Source of the DNA: Clostridium facile
GTDB taxonomy: Bacteria > Bacillota > Clostridia > Oscillospirales > Ruminococcaceae
Direction of reading: 5' to 3'
DNA: 64,000 nt
Assembly (NCBI RefSeq): GCF_014297275.1
Contig: NZ_JACOQK010000001.1
Location: 2,356,001-2,420,000, forward strand
The translations under genes were made by a program, and so were the position numbers. The notes under the pieces were generated by a model. That model saw nothing but the letters and a program-made list of their open reading frames with translations. It did no database searches and was not told the DNA's origin. Below are positions 16,742 to 26,828 of this stretch, piece by piece (position 1 is the stretch's first letter; every line of letters starts with the position of its first letter).

Positions 16742-17980
16742 ATGAAACGAGTTGTGATCACTGGGATTGGTGTAAAAAGCGCCATTGGGAACACGAAGGA
16801 AGTTTTTTGGGAAAATATTTGTGCTGGCAAACATGGAATCCGTTTGATTGACACATTTGATACATCTGATTTTGACATTAAAGTAGCTGCTTTGGATAAT
16901 GATTTTAACAGCGAAGAATATATGGATAAAAAAGAAGCGCGCCGTACCGACCGTTATTGCCAGCTGGCAGTAGCTGCCGCACTGGACGCGATGAAGGATT
17001 GTGGTTGCGAATTAAAAGAGGCATATGACCCATACCGCGTTGGTGTAATTGTAGGCAGTGGTATCGGTGGGTTACATACCTGGGAGGCAGAACACAACAA
17101 ATACCTGGAAAAGGGGCCAAAACGGGTATCCGTATTCTTTATCCCTTCCATGATTGCGAATATGGCTTCCGGTATGATTTCGATCCGTACCGGCTTAAAA
17201 GGGGCGAACTTCTGTCCTGTGACCGCATGTGCATCCTCCAACCATGCATTGGGAGAAGCATTCCATAAAATCCGATATGGATTATTGGACGCTTGTGTTG
17301 CTGGTGGTGCGGAAGCTTGTATTACAAAGTTTTCCGCAGCCGGATTTAACAATATGACCGCATTGACCAAAAGCGATGATCCTGACCGTGCATCTATCCC
17401 ATTTGACAAAGAACGCAGTGGGTTTGTCATGGGAGAAGGCGCTGGTATTTTAATCCTGGAAGAACTGGAACACGCAAAAGCTAGAGGCGCAAAAATCTAC
17501 GCTGAAATTGTAGGTTATGGCGCAACTGGGGATGCTTATCACATTACTAGCCCAGATCCAGGAGCAGGGGCGGCCGCAAAATGTTTGGAATTCGCGGTAC
17601 AGGACGCTGGACTACAGATGACAGATATTGATTATATTAACGCTCATGGTACCTCCACACCATTGAATGAAAGAGTGGAGACCTCTGCAATTAAACAGGC
17701 ATTTGGAGATCATGCAAGTAAGTTGATGGTAAGTTCTACTAAATCTATGACAGGCCATATGCTGGGTGCTGCTGGTGCTGTAGAAGGGATTGTAACTGCA
17801 TTGGCATTGCGGGATGGGATTGTCCCTCCAACTGTTGGGTATCAGGTTCCAGATGAGGATTGTGACCTGGATTGTGTTCCAAATCAGGCTCGCAAAGCAG
17901 ATATCCATTATGCGCTGTCCAACTCTTTGGGATTTGGCGGACACAATGCAACCATCTGTTTTAAAAAATATGAAGATTAA
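16742..17980 (+). CDS. fabF: Beta-ketoacyl-ACP synthase II
   Basis: Elongating condensing enzyme of type II fatty acid synthesis. 412 residues with catalytic C163 in TACASSNHALG and two histidines, in NAHGTSTPLN and TGHMLGAAGA. The start at 16742 follows GAGGA at normal spacing. The gene lies between fabG and accB, with 14 bases before the accB start. Confidence 0.95.
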   Translation: MKRVVITGIGVKSAIGNTKEVFWENICAGKHGIRLIDTFDTSDFDIKVAALDNDFNSEEYMDKKEARRTDRYCQLAVAAALDAMKDCGCELKEAYDPYRVGVIVGSGIGGLHTWEAEHNKYLEKGPKRVSVFFIPSMIANMASGMISIRTGLKGANFCPVTACASSNHALGEAFHKIRYGLLDACVAGGAEACITKFSAAGFNNMTALTKSDDPDRASIPFDKERSGFVMGEGAGILILEELEHAKARGAKIYAEIVGYGATGDAYHITSPDPGAGAAAKCLEFAVQDAGLQMTDIDYINAHGTSTPLNERVETSAIKQAFGDHASKLMVSSTKSMTGHMLGAAGAVEGIVTALALRDGIVPPTVGYQVPDEDCDLDCVPNQARKADIHYALSNSLGFGGHNATICFKKYED

Positions 17981-17994
17981 GGAGGGTGTCCTGC

Positions 17995-18462
17995 ATGGCA
18001 AACTTTACATTTGAAACCGAAACAATTGATTACTTAATTGATAAAGTTGCGAAATCCGGTATTACAAAATTAAAATTGAAAAGCGATGATTTTGAAATTG
18101 AGATTGAAGCACAGAAAGAAAAAGAAACTGTTGTTACGACAGTAGCTGCCCCATCTGCTGCGGCACCAATAGCACCAGTTACAGCTGCGAACACTGCTGT
18201 ACCAACAGAAGCAGCACCAGAATTATCTGGTAATGTAGTAAAATCACCGATTATTGGCACCTTCTACGCAAGTCCATCCCCAGATAAGGCTCCTTATGTC
18301 TCTGTTGGGCAGACTGTCCAAAAAGGGGATGTGCTGTTCATCGTAGAATCCATGAAGCTGATGAATGAAATCAAAAGTGAGTACAGCGGAAAAGTAGCTC
18401 AGATTTTGGTGCAAAACGGGGATAGCGTTGATTATAACCAACCGATTATGGTGATTGAATAA
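17995..18462 (+). CDS. accB: Biotin carboxyl carrier protein of acetyl-CoA carboxylase
   Basis: Carries carboxybiotin between AccC and AccD-AccA. 155 residues from the ATG at 17995 behind AAGGAGGG. An earlier in-frame GTG at 17986 overlaps the ribosome site and is less likely. The N-terminal part is followed by an Ala/Pro-rich linker (about 50-78) and a biotinyl domain with the biotinylated lysine K121 in VESMKLMNE. Most relatives read EAMKM, so the variant is mild. Confidence 0.94.
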   Translation: MANFTFETETIDYLIDKVAKSGITKLKLKSDDFEIEIEAQKEKETVVTTVAAPSAAAPIAPVTAANTAVPTEAAPELSGNVVKSPIIGTFYASPSPDKAPYVSVGQTVQKGDVLFIVESMKLMNEIKSEYSGKVAQILVQNGDSVDYNQPIMVIE

Positions 18463-18472
18463 GGAGATTGGT

Positions 18473-18907
18473 ATGGCATTATTAAACCAAGAACAAATTA
18501 AAGAGATTATTCCACATAGAGATCCGTTTTTGTTGATTGATGAAGTGCTGGAATTGGAACCAGGGGTTCGAGCGGTAGCGTTAAAACATATTAAAGAAGA
18601 TGAGGATTGGTTCCGTGGCCATTTTCCAGGCCATCCAATTCAACCAGGCGTATTGATGATTGAAATGCTGGCACAGACTGGGGCGGTATCCGTTCTTTCC
18701 CTGCCGGAAAACAAAGGCAAAATTGCGGTATTTGCGGGGATTGACAAGGCGCGCTTTAAACAGCCAGTAATGCCAGGGGATACTTTGAAACTGGAAGTGG
18801 AAATTATCAAAATTCGTGGTCCGTTGGGGATTGGAAAAGCAGTGGCAACGGTAGATGGCAAAAAAGCGGTAACCGCTGAAATTATGTTTGCGATTTCAGA
18901 GAAATAA
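18473..18907 (+). CDS. fabZ: 3-hydroxyacyl-ACP dehydratase
   Basis: Hot-dog fold dehydratase that forms trans-2-enoyl-ACP. 144 residues from the ATG at 18473, chosen over an upstream in-frame TTG at 18455 because AAGGAGATTGG lies directly before it. HRDPFLLIDEV and HFPGHPIQPGVLMIEMLAQ carry the catalytic histidine and the glutamate helix. The gene begins 10 bases after accB. Confidence 0.94.
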   Translation: MALLNQEQIKEIIPHRDPFLLIDEVLELEPGVRAVALKHIKEDEDWFRGHFPGHPIQPGVLMIEMLAQTGAVSVLSLPENKGKIAVFAGIDKARFKQPVMPGDTLKLEVEIIKIRGPLGIGKAVATVDGKKAVTAEIMFAISEK

Positions 18908-18916
18908 GCCTGAAAG

Positions 18917-18949
18917 ACCGGAGGCTGTAACAGGCTAGCCGGTTTTTCT
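18917..18949 (+). terminator. Hairpin between fabZ and accC
   Basis: ACCGG pairs with CCGGT around an inner CTGT/ACAG, followed by TTTTCTC. It could attenuate transcription within the operon rather than end it. Confidence 0.5.
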
Positions 18950-19012
18950 CACTATTGTTTTTATACTGACAATAAGGACGCAATAAGAAAATGCGGACGG
19001 AGGGAAGTTGTT

Positions 19013-20356
19013 TTGTTTAACAAAGTTTTGATTGCCAACCGTGGGGAGATTGCGGTGCGTATCATCCACGCTTGCCGTGAACTGGGGATTGGCACAGTGG
19101 CGGTGTTTTCGGAAGCGGACAGAGGCGCTTTGCATGCACAGATTGCGGATGAGGCAATTTGTATTGGCCCTGCTGCCACAAAAGACAGCTATTTGAATAT
19201 ACAAGCTATTTTGGCGGCATGTGAAGTAACCGGTGCAGACGCAATCCATCCAGGATTTGGATTTTTATCCGAAAACAGTTCTTTTGCAAAAACCTGTGAA
19301 TTGTGTGGTGTGACATTTATTGGTCCAAGTTATACTTCTATGGATATGATGGGGGATAAAGCAAACGCAAAACAGACCATGAAAAATGCAAACGTGCCTG
19401 TTGTGCCAGGTTCAGACGGTGTAGTGAACAGTGTAGAAGAAGCCAAAGAGATTGCGGAACGGATTGGTTATCCAGTCATGGTAAAAGCTTCTGCTGGTGG
19501 CGGCGGCAGGGGAATCCGCAAAGTAGATACCCCGGATGAGCTGGAGGCCGCAATCACGGCGGCAAAAACAGAAGCATTGAGTTTCTTTGGAGATGATGGG
19601 GTTTATTTGGAAAAATTTATCGTAGATCCTCGCCATGTGGAAATTCAGGTGTTAGCGGACCAGTATGGTAATGTTGTCCACTTGGGGGAACGTGACTGTT
19701 CTGTACAGCGTCGGAACCAGAAAATGATTGAGGAATCCCCAAGCCCGATTATGACTCCAGAATTGCGTGAGAAAATGGGGGAAGCAGCAAAATCAGCTGC
19801 ATTGGCTTGCGGTTATTATAATGCAGGTACTGTTGAGTTTTTAGTAGATGCGGATAAAAACTTTTATTTTATGGAGATGAATACCAGGATTCAGGTAGAG
19901 CATGGTATTACAGAACTGGTTACGGGGATTGATTTGGTGAAAAATCAAATTTTAATCGCAGCTGGTGAAAGGCTTGGCTTTACCCAGGAAGATGTCCATC
20001 TTTCCGGGCACGCCATTGAGTGCCGCATCAATGCGGAAACTCCAGAGGCGAATTTTCGTCCTTCTCCAGGAAAAATTGAATCCCTACATATGCCGGGGGG
20101 AAACGGAATCCGGATTGACAGCGCTGTTTACAGCGGATATGAAATTTCCCCTTATTACGATAGCATGATTGCGAAGGTAATGGCATATGCTCCAACCAGG
20201 TATGAGGCAATCCAGAAAATGAAATGGGCGCTGGCTGAATTTATTGTAGAGGGTATTGATACCAATATTGATTTCCAGTTGAATATATTGCGGGACCAAG
20301 ATTTTGAAACAGGAAACGTAGATATTGGCTATTTAGGTCGCAAAGGATATAAGTAA
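19013..20356 (+). CDS. accC: Biotin carboxylase subunit of acetyl-CoA carboxylase
   Basis: ATP-grasp enzyme that carboxylates biotin on AccB. 447 residues with NRGEIAVRIIHACRELG at the N-terminus, the glycine-rich lid KASAGGGGRGIRKV, and EMNTRIQVEHGITE in the active site. Many homologues have Pro where this has Gly after EH. The start is TTG at 19013, behind GGAGGGAAG. It follows fabZ by 105 bases with a hairpin between, so an internal attenuation point or promoter is possible. Confidence 0.95.
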   Translation: MFNKVLIANRGEIAVRIIHACRELGIGTVAVFSEADRGALHAQIADEAICIGPAATKDSYLNIQAILAACEVTGADAIHPGFGFLSENSSFAKTCELCGVTFIGPSYTSMDMMGDKANAKQTMKNANVPVVPGSDGVVNSVEEAKEIAERIGYPVMVKASAGGGGRGIRKVDTPDELEAAITAAKTEALSFFGDDGVYLEKFIVDPRHVEIQVLADQYGNVVHLGERDCSVQRRNQKMIEESPSPIMTPELREKMGEAAKSAALACGYYNAGTVEFLVDADKNFYFMEMNTRIQVEHGITELVTGIDLVKNQILIAAGERLGFTQEDVHLSGHAIECRINAETPEANFRPSPGKIESLHMPGGNGIRIDSAVYSGYEISPYYDSMIAKVMAYAPTRYEAIQKMKWALAEFIVEGIDTNIDFQLNILRDQDFETGNVDIGYLGRKGYK

Positions 20357-20495
20357 AATATTTAATCAATTATAGCTTATTTCATAACAGGTTATTGTGC
20401 CGTTCATTTTTCGATGGTATAAATGGATATGTTTTAATGAAATGGAAAAATTGTAAAATAGTTTAAAATATTATGAGAAAGGGCGGTGGATACTT

Positions 20496-21362
20496 TTGCT
20501 GGAGGATTTATTTAAAGTAGTAAAATCCCGTGTAAGTGAGGATACTAAGCAGGGCAAGAAGAACCATGTAAATATTCCTTCTGATTTACTGTTTAAATGT
20601 CCAAGGTGCCAACAGGTTACTTTTATGGACGAATTTAAAAATAACAACAGTGTCTGTACAAAATGCGGTTACCATGCACGGCTGACAGCAAGGGAACGCC
20701 TGGAGATAACAGCGGATAAAGGCAGTTTTGTAGAGTATGATGCGGATATGACCAGTGAAAACCCAATTGATTTTCCAGGTTATGATGCAAAAGTAAAAGG
20801 TTTACAGGTAAAAACTGGATTAAAAGAGGCTGTTATTACTGGGGAATGTACCATTCGGGGACGTAAATGCGTGATTGGTATTATGGACTCCCATTTTATG
20901 ATGGCATCCATGGGCTCTGTAGTAGGGGAAAAGATTACCAGAGCGTTTGAGCGCGCGATAGAAAAACAATTGCCTGTTATTCTATTTACTGCAAGTGGCG
21001 GCGCAAGGATGCAGGAAGGGATGATCTCCTTAATCCAAATGGCAAAAACTTCTGCTGCTGTTGGAAAACACAGCGAGGCAGGGTTGTTGTATATTACCGT
21101 ATTAACTGACCCTACTACTGGAGGTGTAACAGCGTCTTTTGCCTCTCTTGGTGATATTATTATTGCAGAACCTAAAGTCCTGGTGGGGTTTGCTGGAAGA
21201 CGCGTGATAGAGGATACCATTAAGCAGCGGTTACCGGATGAGTTCCAGTCCGCAGAATTTTTAATGGAACATGGATTTGTAGATATGATTGTAGAGCGTA
21301 CAAAAATGCGTAAAACACTTTCTACTTTATTAAAACTGCATACAATGGAGGGGTTACAATGA
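20496..21362 (+). CDS. accD: Acetyl-CoA carboxylase carboxyltransferase subunit beta
   Basis: Forms the carboxyltransferase with AccA, transferring CO2 from biotin to acetyl-CoA. 288 residues. A four-cysteine zinc ribbon (CPRC ... CTKC, about 35-57) precedes the crotonase-type core with SGGARMQEG and TTGGVTASFA. The TTG start at 20496 follows AAAGGGCGGTGG. The stop overlaps the accA start by 4 bases (ATGA), as usual for translational coupling of these two subunits. Confidence 0.95.
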   Translation: MLEDLFKVVKSRVSEDTKQGKKNHVNIPSDLLFKCPRCQQVTFMDEFKNNNSVCTKCGYHARLTARERLEITADKGSFVEYDADMTSENPIDFPGYDAKVKGLQVKTGLKEAVITGECTIRGRKCVIGIMDSHFMMASMGSVVGEKITRAFERAIEKQLPVILFTASGGARMQEGMISLIQMAKTSAAVGKHSEAGLLYITVLTDPTTGGVTASFASLGDIIIAEPKVLVGFAGRRVIEDTIKQRLPDEFQSAEFLMEHGFVDMIVERTKMRKTLSTLLKLHTMEGLQ

Positions 21363-22162
21363 GTGAATTAACTGCATGGGAACATCTCCAAATTGTGCGC
21401 AATAAAGAGCGGCCAACTGTATTGGACTATATTCCATTGATTTTTGATGATTTTTATGAATGCCGTGGCGACCGTTTATACAGCGATGACCGGGCGATTA
21501 TTGGTGGTATAGCTAGATTCCACAGTATACCAGTAACGATTATTGCCCAGGTAAAAGGAAAAGATTTAGAAACCAACAAAGAGCATAATTTCGCTATGGC
21601 CCATCCAGAAGGCTACCGCAAGGCGTTGCGTTTAGCGAAGCAGGCGGAGAAGTTCCATCGTCCTGTCATCTGTTTTATTGATACCCCAGGAGCTTATTGT
21701 GGAATTGGCGCGGAAGAACGTGGCCAAGGGGAAGCAATTGCACGCAATATGATGGAATTTATGAGCCTGAAAACACCAATTATCTCGATTGTAACCGGAG
21801 AAGGTGGCAGTGGCGGTGCGCTGGCGTTAGGGGTATGCGATGAGTTGGCGATGCTGGAAAATGCCGTGTACTCTGTAGTGTCCCCACGTGGGTGCGCAAA
21901 CATTCTTTGGAAAGATGGTTCCAGGGAAAAAGAAGCGGCGAATCTTTTGCGTATCACAGCAGAGGATTTGATCCAATTAGAGATTGCGGATTATGAGATT
22001 CCAGAACCTGCTGGCGGAGCCCACAACAGCCTTTCTTTGATGTCCCAAAATATTGCTACCTATATTTTTGAGGCATTGCAAAGAATTTCGCAAAAAGACC
22101 TTGCAAATTTGATGGAAAGCCGTTATAATAAGTTCAGAAAAATTGGTGTTTATTCTGAATAA
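21359..22162 (+). CDS. accA: Acetyl-CoA carboxylase carboxyltransferase subunit alpha
   Basis: Partner of AccD. 267 residues with RKALRLAKQAEKFHRP, IDTPGAYCGIGAEERGQ and GEGGSGGALALGV, which form the carboxybiotin site. It overlaps accD by 4 bases and is the last gene before the hairpin at 22183. It is shorter at the N-terminus than the E. coli protein, as is common in Clostridia. Confidence 0.95.
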   Translation: MSELTAWEHLQIVRNKERPTVLDYIPLIFDDFYECRGDRLYSDDRAIIGGIARFHSIPVTIIAQVKGKDLETNKEHNFAMAHPEGYRKALRLAKQAEKFHRPVICFIDTPGAYCGIGAEERGQGEAIARNMMEFMSLKTPIISIVTGEGGSGGALALGVCDELAMLENAVYSVVSPRGCANILWKDGSREKEAANLLRITAEDLIQLEIADYEIPEPAGGAHNSLSLMSQNIATYIFEALQRISQKDLANLMESRYNKFRKIGVYSE

Positions 22163-22182
22163 GCGTCTTTTATAAAATTAAT

Positions 22183-22210
22183 TATAAACGAAAGCTACTT
22201 TCGTTTTATA
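22183..22210 (+). terminator. Hairpin between accA and acpP
   Basis: TATAAACGAAAG pairs with CTTTCGTTTTATA around CTA. It lacks a long T-run, so it is either a weak terminator or an operator-like palindrome ahead of acpP. Confidence 0.4.
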
Positions 22211-22302
22211 ATATGTTACTGTTCTCTGTTCCAACAGGGCAGTATCTCTTTTTAGACAAAGAGTATCAACTATTATAAAAAACACATAGGGAGGCGAGAC
22301 GA

Positions 22303-22536
22303 ATGGTATTTGAAAAAGTTGTTAGCATTATTGCTGACCAGCTGGACGTTGAAGAAGAAAAAGTAACCATGGAGGCAGCTATCGCTGACGATCTGGGTGC
22401 AGACTCTTTGGACGTTGTAGACCTGGTAATGTCTTTAGAAGAAGAATTCAATATTGAAATCCCAGATGAAGAAGTTGAAAACATCAAAACAGTTGGGGAT
22501 ATCGTTAAATTTATTGAAGAAAAAACTGAGGAATAA
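22303..22536 (+). CDS. acpP: Acyl carrier protein
   Basis: 77-residue acidic four-helix protein that carries growing acyl chains on phosphopantetheine. The attachment serine is S35 in GADSLDVVDLVMSLEE. The start at 22303 follows GGGAGGCG. It lies 140 bases after accA, behind a hairpin, and has its own strong terminator, so it is probably expressed at a separate, higher level, as suits an abundant protein. Confidence 0.96.
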   Translation: MVFEKVVSIIADQLDVEEEKVTMEAAIADDLGADSLDVVDLVMSLEEEFNIEIPDEEVENIKTVGDIVKFIEEKTEE

Positions 22537-22545
22537 TTCCTCATC

Positions 22546-22580
22546 AAAAAAGCCTCTGGTCTTGCCAGAGGCTTTTTTTA
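22546..22580 (+). terminator. Terminator of acpP
   Basis: AAAAAAGCCTCTGG pairs with CCAGAGGCTTTTTT around TCTTG. Confidence 0.95.
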
Positions 22581-23122
22581 TATGCTGTTATCTTCCTTTT
22601 ATTTTTATCTAAGAAGAAATACGAGCGTAATAGCAACAAGAGGGGGGACGTTTTATATAAGTAAAAAAGGATGAAACGGACTAAAAATTTTTACACAGAC
22701 AAAATATATTGCTTTTTTGTTTATCATTGAAAATACAAGCAATGTAAACAATATTTTTGGCTTTATTCAGTAATGCTTCTTTTCGGGATTGTGTACGTCT
22801 CAATTTAAGTATTTTCAAACGAAAAAACGAACAACGATAAATCTTTTTAAAAATGGATGAAGAGATAACGAAATGAAAAATAAGAATACTACTATTAATT
22901 CATAAGCAAGCGTTATTTCAATAGAAGAGAAAAACTGGAATAATTTTCAAAAGGCAATTAGAGTGGTTTAGCAAGATACCATAAAATGTGGCTGTTTTTT
23001 GAAGTTTAGGTAAAATTTTAACGGAAAAAGGTCATAGAACAACATTGTTTTGAATTAGTTTCCATTTTAAAATAAAAATAATTCTAGGGTATTATTTTAC
23101 CCAAGGAGAAGTTTATTTTAAT
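22581..23122. other. AT-rich intergenic region upstream of the GH106 gene
   Basis: About 540 bases without an ORF. GGTATTATTTTACC near 23088-23101 is a small palindrome close to the ribosome site of the next gene. No clear promoter pair. Confidence 0.4.
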
Positions 23123-23137
23123 AGGAGGAAATTTTTA

Positions 23138-26100
23138 ATGAAGAAAAAGGCAATAAAACGATGCCTGGCCGCTCTGTTAGGGGTATGTGTAGCCGCTACA
23201 GTAGCCGGATCGCAGCTAGTTTCGGCAGCTAATCCTACAGAACCACTTCATATGGAAGTGAACCAGTCTACAGGAGCGATGTTCCGTTGGTGGGTACCTG
23301 CGGCTTTACCGATGAAGGCTGACCGTGATGTTGTAAAAGCGGAAGTAGAAGATATTGCCGCTAAAGGATTTAAGGGGATTGAAGTCAGCGTCCTGATGGG
23401 GGAATATGTTTATAACCAGGAAGATTTAAAGGATTACGGTTGGGGAAGCGAAGCATGGGTGGATATGTTGACCATGCTTTGTGAGATTGCCAAAGAACAC
23501 AATCTGACCATTGATGTAACAGCAACCTGTAGCTGGCCGATTTCTTTACCAAAAGAGTATGCGTTTACCAATTACGACGCAAGTGAAAAGAACCTTTATA
23601 ATGGGGATACTGCTGTATTGACCAAAGATACCGCAGAAAACCCTGTGTTGTATTCTGATCAAAAAACAGATTACAATGATGAAGACCCTCTGCAGAACCG
23701 TAGTCTGCAAGGAGTTACAGTGGCAAAAGTAGTACGGGAGAGCGCTCCAGTTGAAAAAGGGGAGGACCAATATTATGTATGGGGTTCCGCGAATATCCCA
23801 GGCAGGACCAATGGTTCTGAAAACGCGCTGGTAGACCCTGACAGTCTGCAGGCATTGCAGGAAGGGGTAGATTATACCTATAATCAGGATACTGGTTCTG
23901 TTACCATCAATTGGAGACCAGAAGACGAAGGGGAATACACTGTATTTTCTTACTGGATGGGGTTCAGCGGTGCAACCAGCAATACCGGAATGTCCGAAAC
24001 GGCATATTATGCGGACTATATGACCAAGGAAGGTGCGGAGTCCTATATTGCTTTTTGGGAAAAAGAACTGCTTTCCAATGAAAAATTAAAAAATCTGATC
24101 CAGGAAGTAGGCATGAGTATTTTTGAGGACTCATTGGAATTTGGTAGCTATTTTGGCGCGGATAACCTGGAATGGAGCACCACGTTTTTAGAGGAGTTTG
24201 AAAATCGTGCTGGATATGACTTGACACCATATCTACCCATGCTCAACGGGCAAAGCATGGGTGGCTCTACCAATGTGGAATACTATGATTATGAGTTTGG
24301 AACCTACAATGAACAGACAGGGGATTATGAATACGATGATACTGCGGAGAGGATCCGTAAAGATTACGCCCAGGTAATAACCGAATTGTTTGATGAAAAC
24401 CATATTTCTGTGATTCAGGATTGGGCGCACGAAAATGGGATGACCTATCGAATGCAGGCATATAGCTTTAACTTTGACACTGCATACCTATCCTCTGTGG
24501 TGGATTATCCAGATGTGGAAACGGTTGGTTTCTTTGATATGGATAAACGCCAATATATCCATGGATATGATAAATCCCGCATAGTAAGCGCAGGTGCCCA
24601 TTTGGGGGATAACAATATTATTTCTTCAGAATGTGGTGCGGTCAACGCTAGATCCTACCGTCTTACTTGGCCTGAAATGCTGGAATATACCCAGTTACAG
24701 TATGCGCTGGGCGCAAACCGGATGATTTTCCACGGATATTCCCATACCAGTGGAGAAGCCAAATATTGGCCTGGAAATGCCACATTTGGAACCAATGGTT
24801 TGGGGGACAACTGGGGCAGCAGGAACCCTGGTTGGGAATTTGAAGATGAAATCGCGGATTATCTTGCTAGGACACAGGATATTCTACAGTCTGGTACGGC
24901 AAAGGTGGATGTCGCCGTATATAACGATAATTATGGAACCTATGCTCCTATCTGGGAAGACCAGGCCATGTCAAACGCAGGGTATTCCTATGAATTTGTC
25001 AGTGAAAACCTATTGCAGTTGGATTCTGCTACCTGTGAAAACGGCATTATTGACCCAGAAGGTGTGGGATATAAAGCGTTGGTGTTCTGCAACCAGACTT
25101 ACATGAATGTAGATACTGCTGAAAAAGTGCTGGATTACTTGAACCAAGGACTGCCAGTATTCGTTATAGGGGAATTTCCTTCCCAAGTCACCAGCTTCTA
25201 TCATTGGGAACAGGAACAGGCAAAACTAGATAAAATCGTAGCTGAAATTGTAAACCACGAACATTTAGTAACGGTTGCCTCCCAACAGGAACTGGTTGCC
25301 GCAATGCAAGAACAAGGGGTTCATCCAGGCGCGGCTTATGGGGAAGATTGTGAACTCATAACAGCGCACCGGGAAATTGATGGTGGAGATTTCTATTATA
25401 TCTACAATGATGGAGTAGAGGATACTACACAACAAATTACATTGCAGGGCGAGGGGAACGTTTACCTCATCGACCTTTGGTCTGGTGACGTGACTCAACT
25501 GGCAGATTATATGGTTGGAAATGGTTCGATTACCAGAGAATTTAGCTTGCAGGATAATGAAGCAATTATGGTTGCTGTTACAGATTCTGGACTGCCAAGC
25601 GTAACAGGGACAGCCACTGATTTGACCAGCGAAAACACTGTTATTCCATCTCAGGGGATAGCGCAGGTAAATGGCAATACTGTGGATTTAAAAGCTTCTA
25701 CAAACGGGGATTATCAGTTGTCGATGGAGGATGGTAGCTCCCGTACAGTAACTGTAAATAGCTTGCCAGATACATATGATTTAAGTTCTGGCTGGAATCT
25801 AACGGTAGAACGTTGGGAAGATGATACGACAACTGAAACCAAAAATGATACCAAGAAGACTGATATTGAAGTAGGAAAACTGGATCAACTGGTTTCCTGG
25901 AGCGATATAGAGATGCTAGGCAACGATGTTTCTGGTATAGGACATTATTCTATTACATTTGAACTACCGGAGGAATGGAGTAATATAGATGGAGCTGAAC
26001 TGCAGTTTGATCAGTTAGCTTGCCGTTTGGCACAGGTGATTGTAAATGGAACTGTATTGTGTTTAGACCAGGTAACCTACTCGGTAGATTTAGGAGATTT

Positions 26101-26482
26101 ATTGCAGCCAGGGGAAAATACAATTCAGGTAGAACTGGCAAGTTGTTTAGGCAACCAACTAATTGCTTATGGTTCTATTACTGATACATGGGCCGCACAG
26201 GCAGTTCCAGAGGATTATGGAATGATTGGCGGCGTTACGCTAAAACCATATGCTTATGAAGAAATTACTACAATCAAAGAGGATATTACTGATCCATCCA
26301 GCTCAGAGGCTTCTTCAGATCATTCTTCTGAAACAAGCTCGGACAATGAGTCCACATATTCTTCCAGCTCCAGTTCGGAGCAGGCAGGGCAGCCACAAAC
26401 AGGCGATTTCTTACCAATCGCAATTGTTGCTACTCTAGTGGCTTCTGGCGCTACTGCTATTTATTTTAAACGGAAAAAATAA
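23138..26482 (+). CDS. Secreted GH106-like alpha-L-rhamnosidase with C-terminal anchor
   Basis: 1114 residues. A signal peptide (about 1-30, LLGVCVAATVAGSQLVSA) is followed by a large catalytic region resembling glycoside hydrolase family 106: AKGFKGIEVSVLMGEYVY, then NLEWSTTFLEEFENRAGYDL, then ISSECGA and LGANRMIFHGYSHTSGEA. GH106 enzymes hydrolyse terminal alpha-L-rhamnose. A beta-sandwich-like stretch follows (about 900-1040). A Ser/Glu-rich linker then leads to PQTGD, a hydrophobic segment and FKRKK, which resembles a degenerate sortase signal. The gene stands alone between terminators. Family assignment is from sequence pattern; the substrate is inferred. Confidence 0.72.
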   Translation: MKKKAIKRCLAALLGVCVAATVAGSQLVSAANPTEPLHMEVNQSTGAMFRWWVPAALPMKADRDVVKAEVEDIAAKGFKGIEVSVLMGEYVYNQEDLKDYGWGSEAWVDMLTMLCEIAKEHNLTIDVTATCSWPISLPKEYAFTNYDASEKNLYNGDTAVLTKDTAENPVLYSDQKTDYNDEDPLQNRSLQGVTVAKVVRESAPVEKGEDQYYVWGSANIPGRTNGSENALVDPDSLQALQEGVDYTYNQDTGSVTINWRPEDEGEYTVFSYWMGFSGATSNTGMSETAYYADYMTKEGAESYIAFWEKELLSNEKLKNLIQEVGMSIFEDSLEFGSYFGADNLEWSTTFLEEFENRAGYDLTPYLPMLNGQSMGGSTNVEYYDYEFGTYNEQTGDYEYDDTAERIRKDYAQVITELFDENHISVIQDWAHENGMTYRMQAYSFNFDTAYLSSVVDYPDVETVGFFDMDKRQYIHGYDKSRIVSAGAHLGDNNIISSECGAVNARSYRLTWPEMLEYTQLQYALGANRMIFHGYSHTSGEAKYWPGNATFGTNGLGDNWGSRNPGWEFEDEIADYLARTQDILQSGTAKVDVAVYNDNYGTYAPIWEDQAMSNAGYSYEFVSENLLQLDSATCENGIIDPEGVGYKALVFCNQTYMNVDTAEKVLDYLNQGLPVFVIGEFPSQVTSFYHWEQEQAKLDKIVAEIVNHEHLVTVASQQELVAAMQEQGVHPGAAYGEDCELITAHREIDGGDFYYIYNDGVEDTTQQITLQGEGNVYLIDLWSGDVTQLADYMVGNGSITREFSLQDNEAIMVAVTDSGLPSVTGTATDLTSENTVIPSQGIAQVNGNTVDLKASTNGDYQLSMEDGSSRTVTVNSLPDTYDLSSGWNLTVERWEDDTTTETKNDTKKTDIEVGKLDQLVSWSDIEMLGNDVSGIGHYSITFELPEEWSNIDGAELQFDQLACRLAQVIVNGTVLCLDQVTYSVDLGDLLQPGENTIQVELASCLGNQLIAYGSITDTWAAQAVPEDYGMIGGVTLKPYAYEEITTIKEDITDPSSSEASSDHSSETSSDNESTYSSSSSSEQAGQPQTGDFLPIAIVATLVASGATAIYFKRKK

Positions 26483-26494
26483 AGTAAATAGAAT

Positions 26495-26530
26495 TACTGC
26501 TCCAATCAATACAGATTGGAGCAGTTTTTG
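26495..26530 (+). terminator. Terminator of the GH106 gene
   Basis: ACTGCTCCAATC pairs with GATTGGAGCAGT, followed by TTTTTG. Confidence 0.92.
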
Positions 26531-26711
26531 TGTTTTATCATTCATTTGGATTGTTTCCAATGAAAAATATTTAATAGCCACAGATATTATTTTGCTTTAG
26601 TTCAGATGGATTTGATGTTAGATAGGGGCAAAAAAATGAAAATTTTTTTGGTTTCTTTTTTTCCCCCTTTTCTTTTTTGTTATTTTATGATATAATAAAT
26701 TAACATTGTAT

Positions 26712-26788
26712 GCGCCTGTAGCTCAGCTGGATAGAGTGTCAGACTCCGACTCTGAAGGTCGTGCGTTCGAATCGCATCAGGCGTACCA
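26712..26788 (+). tRNA. tRNA-Arg (CCG)
   Basis: Full cloverleaf: GCGCCTG acceptor pairing with CAGGCGT, anticodon stem TCAGA/TCTGA with loop CTCCGAC (anticodon CCG), T-loop TTCGAAT and an encoded CCA. Its own terminator follows. Confidence 0.93.
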
Positions 26789-26794
26789 GTCGAG

Positions 26795-26828
26795 AACCTC
26801 GACGCGCAAGTCGCGTTCGAGGTTTTTG
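26795..26828 (+). terminator. Terminator of tRNA-Arg
   Basis: AACCTCGACGCG pairs with CGCGTTCGAGGTT around CAAGT, then TTT. Confidence 0.9.
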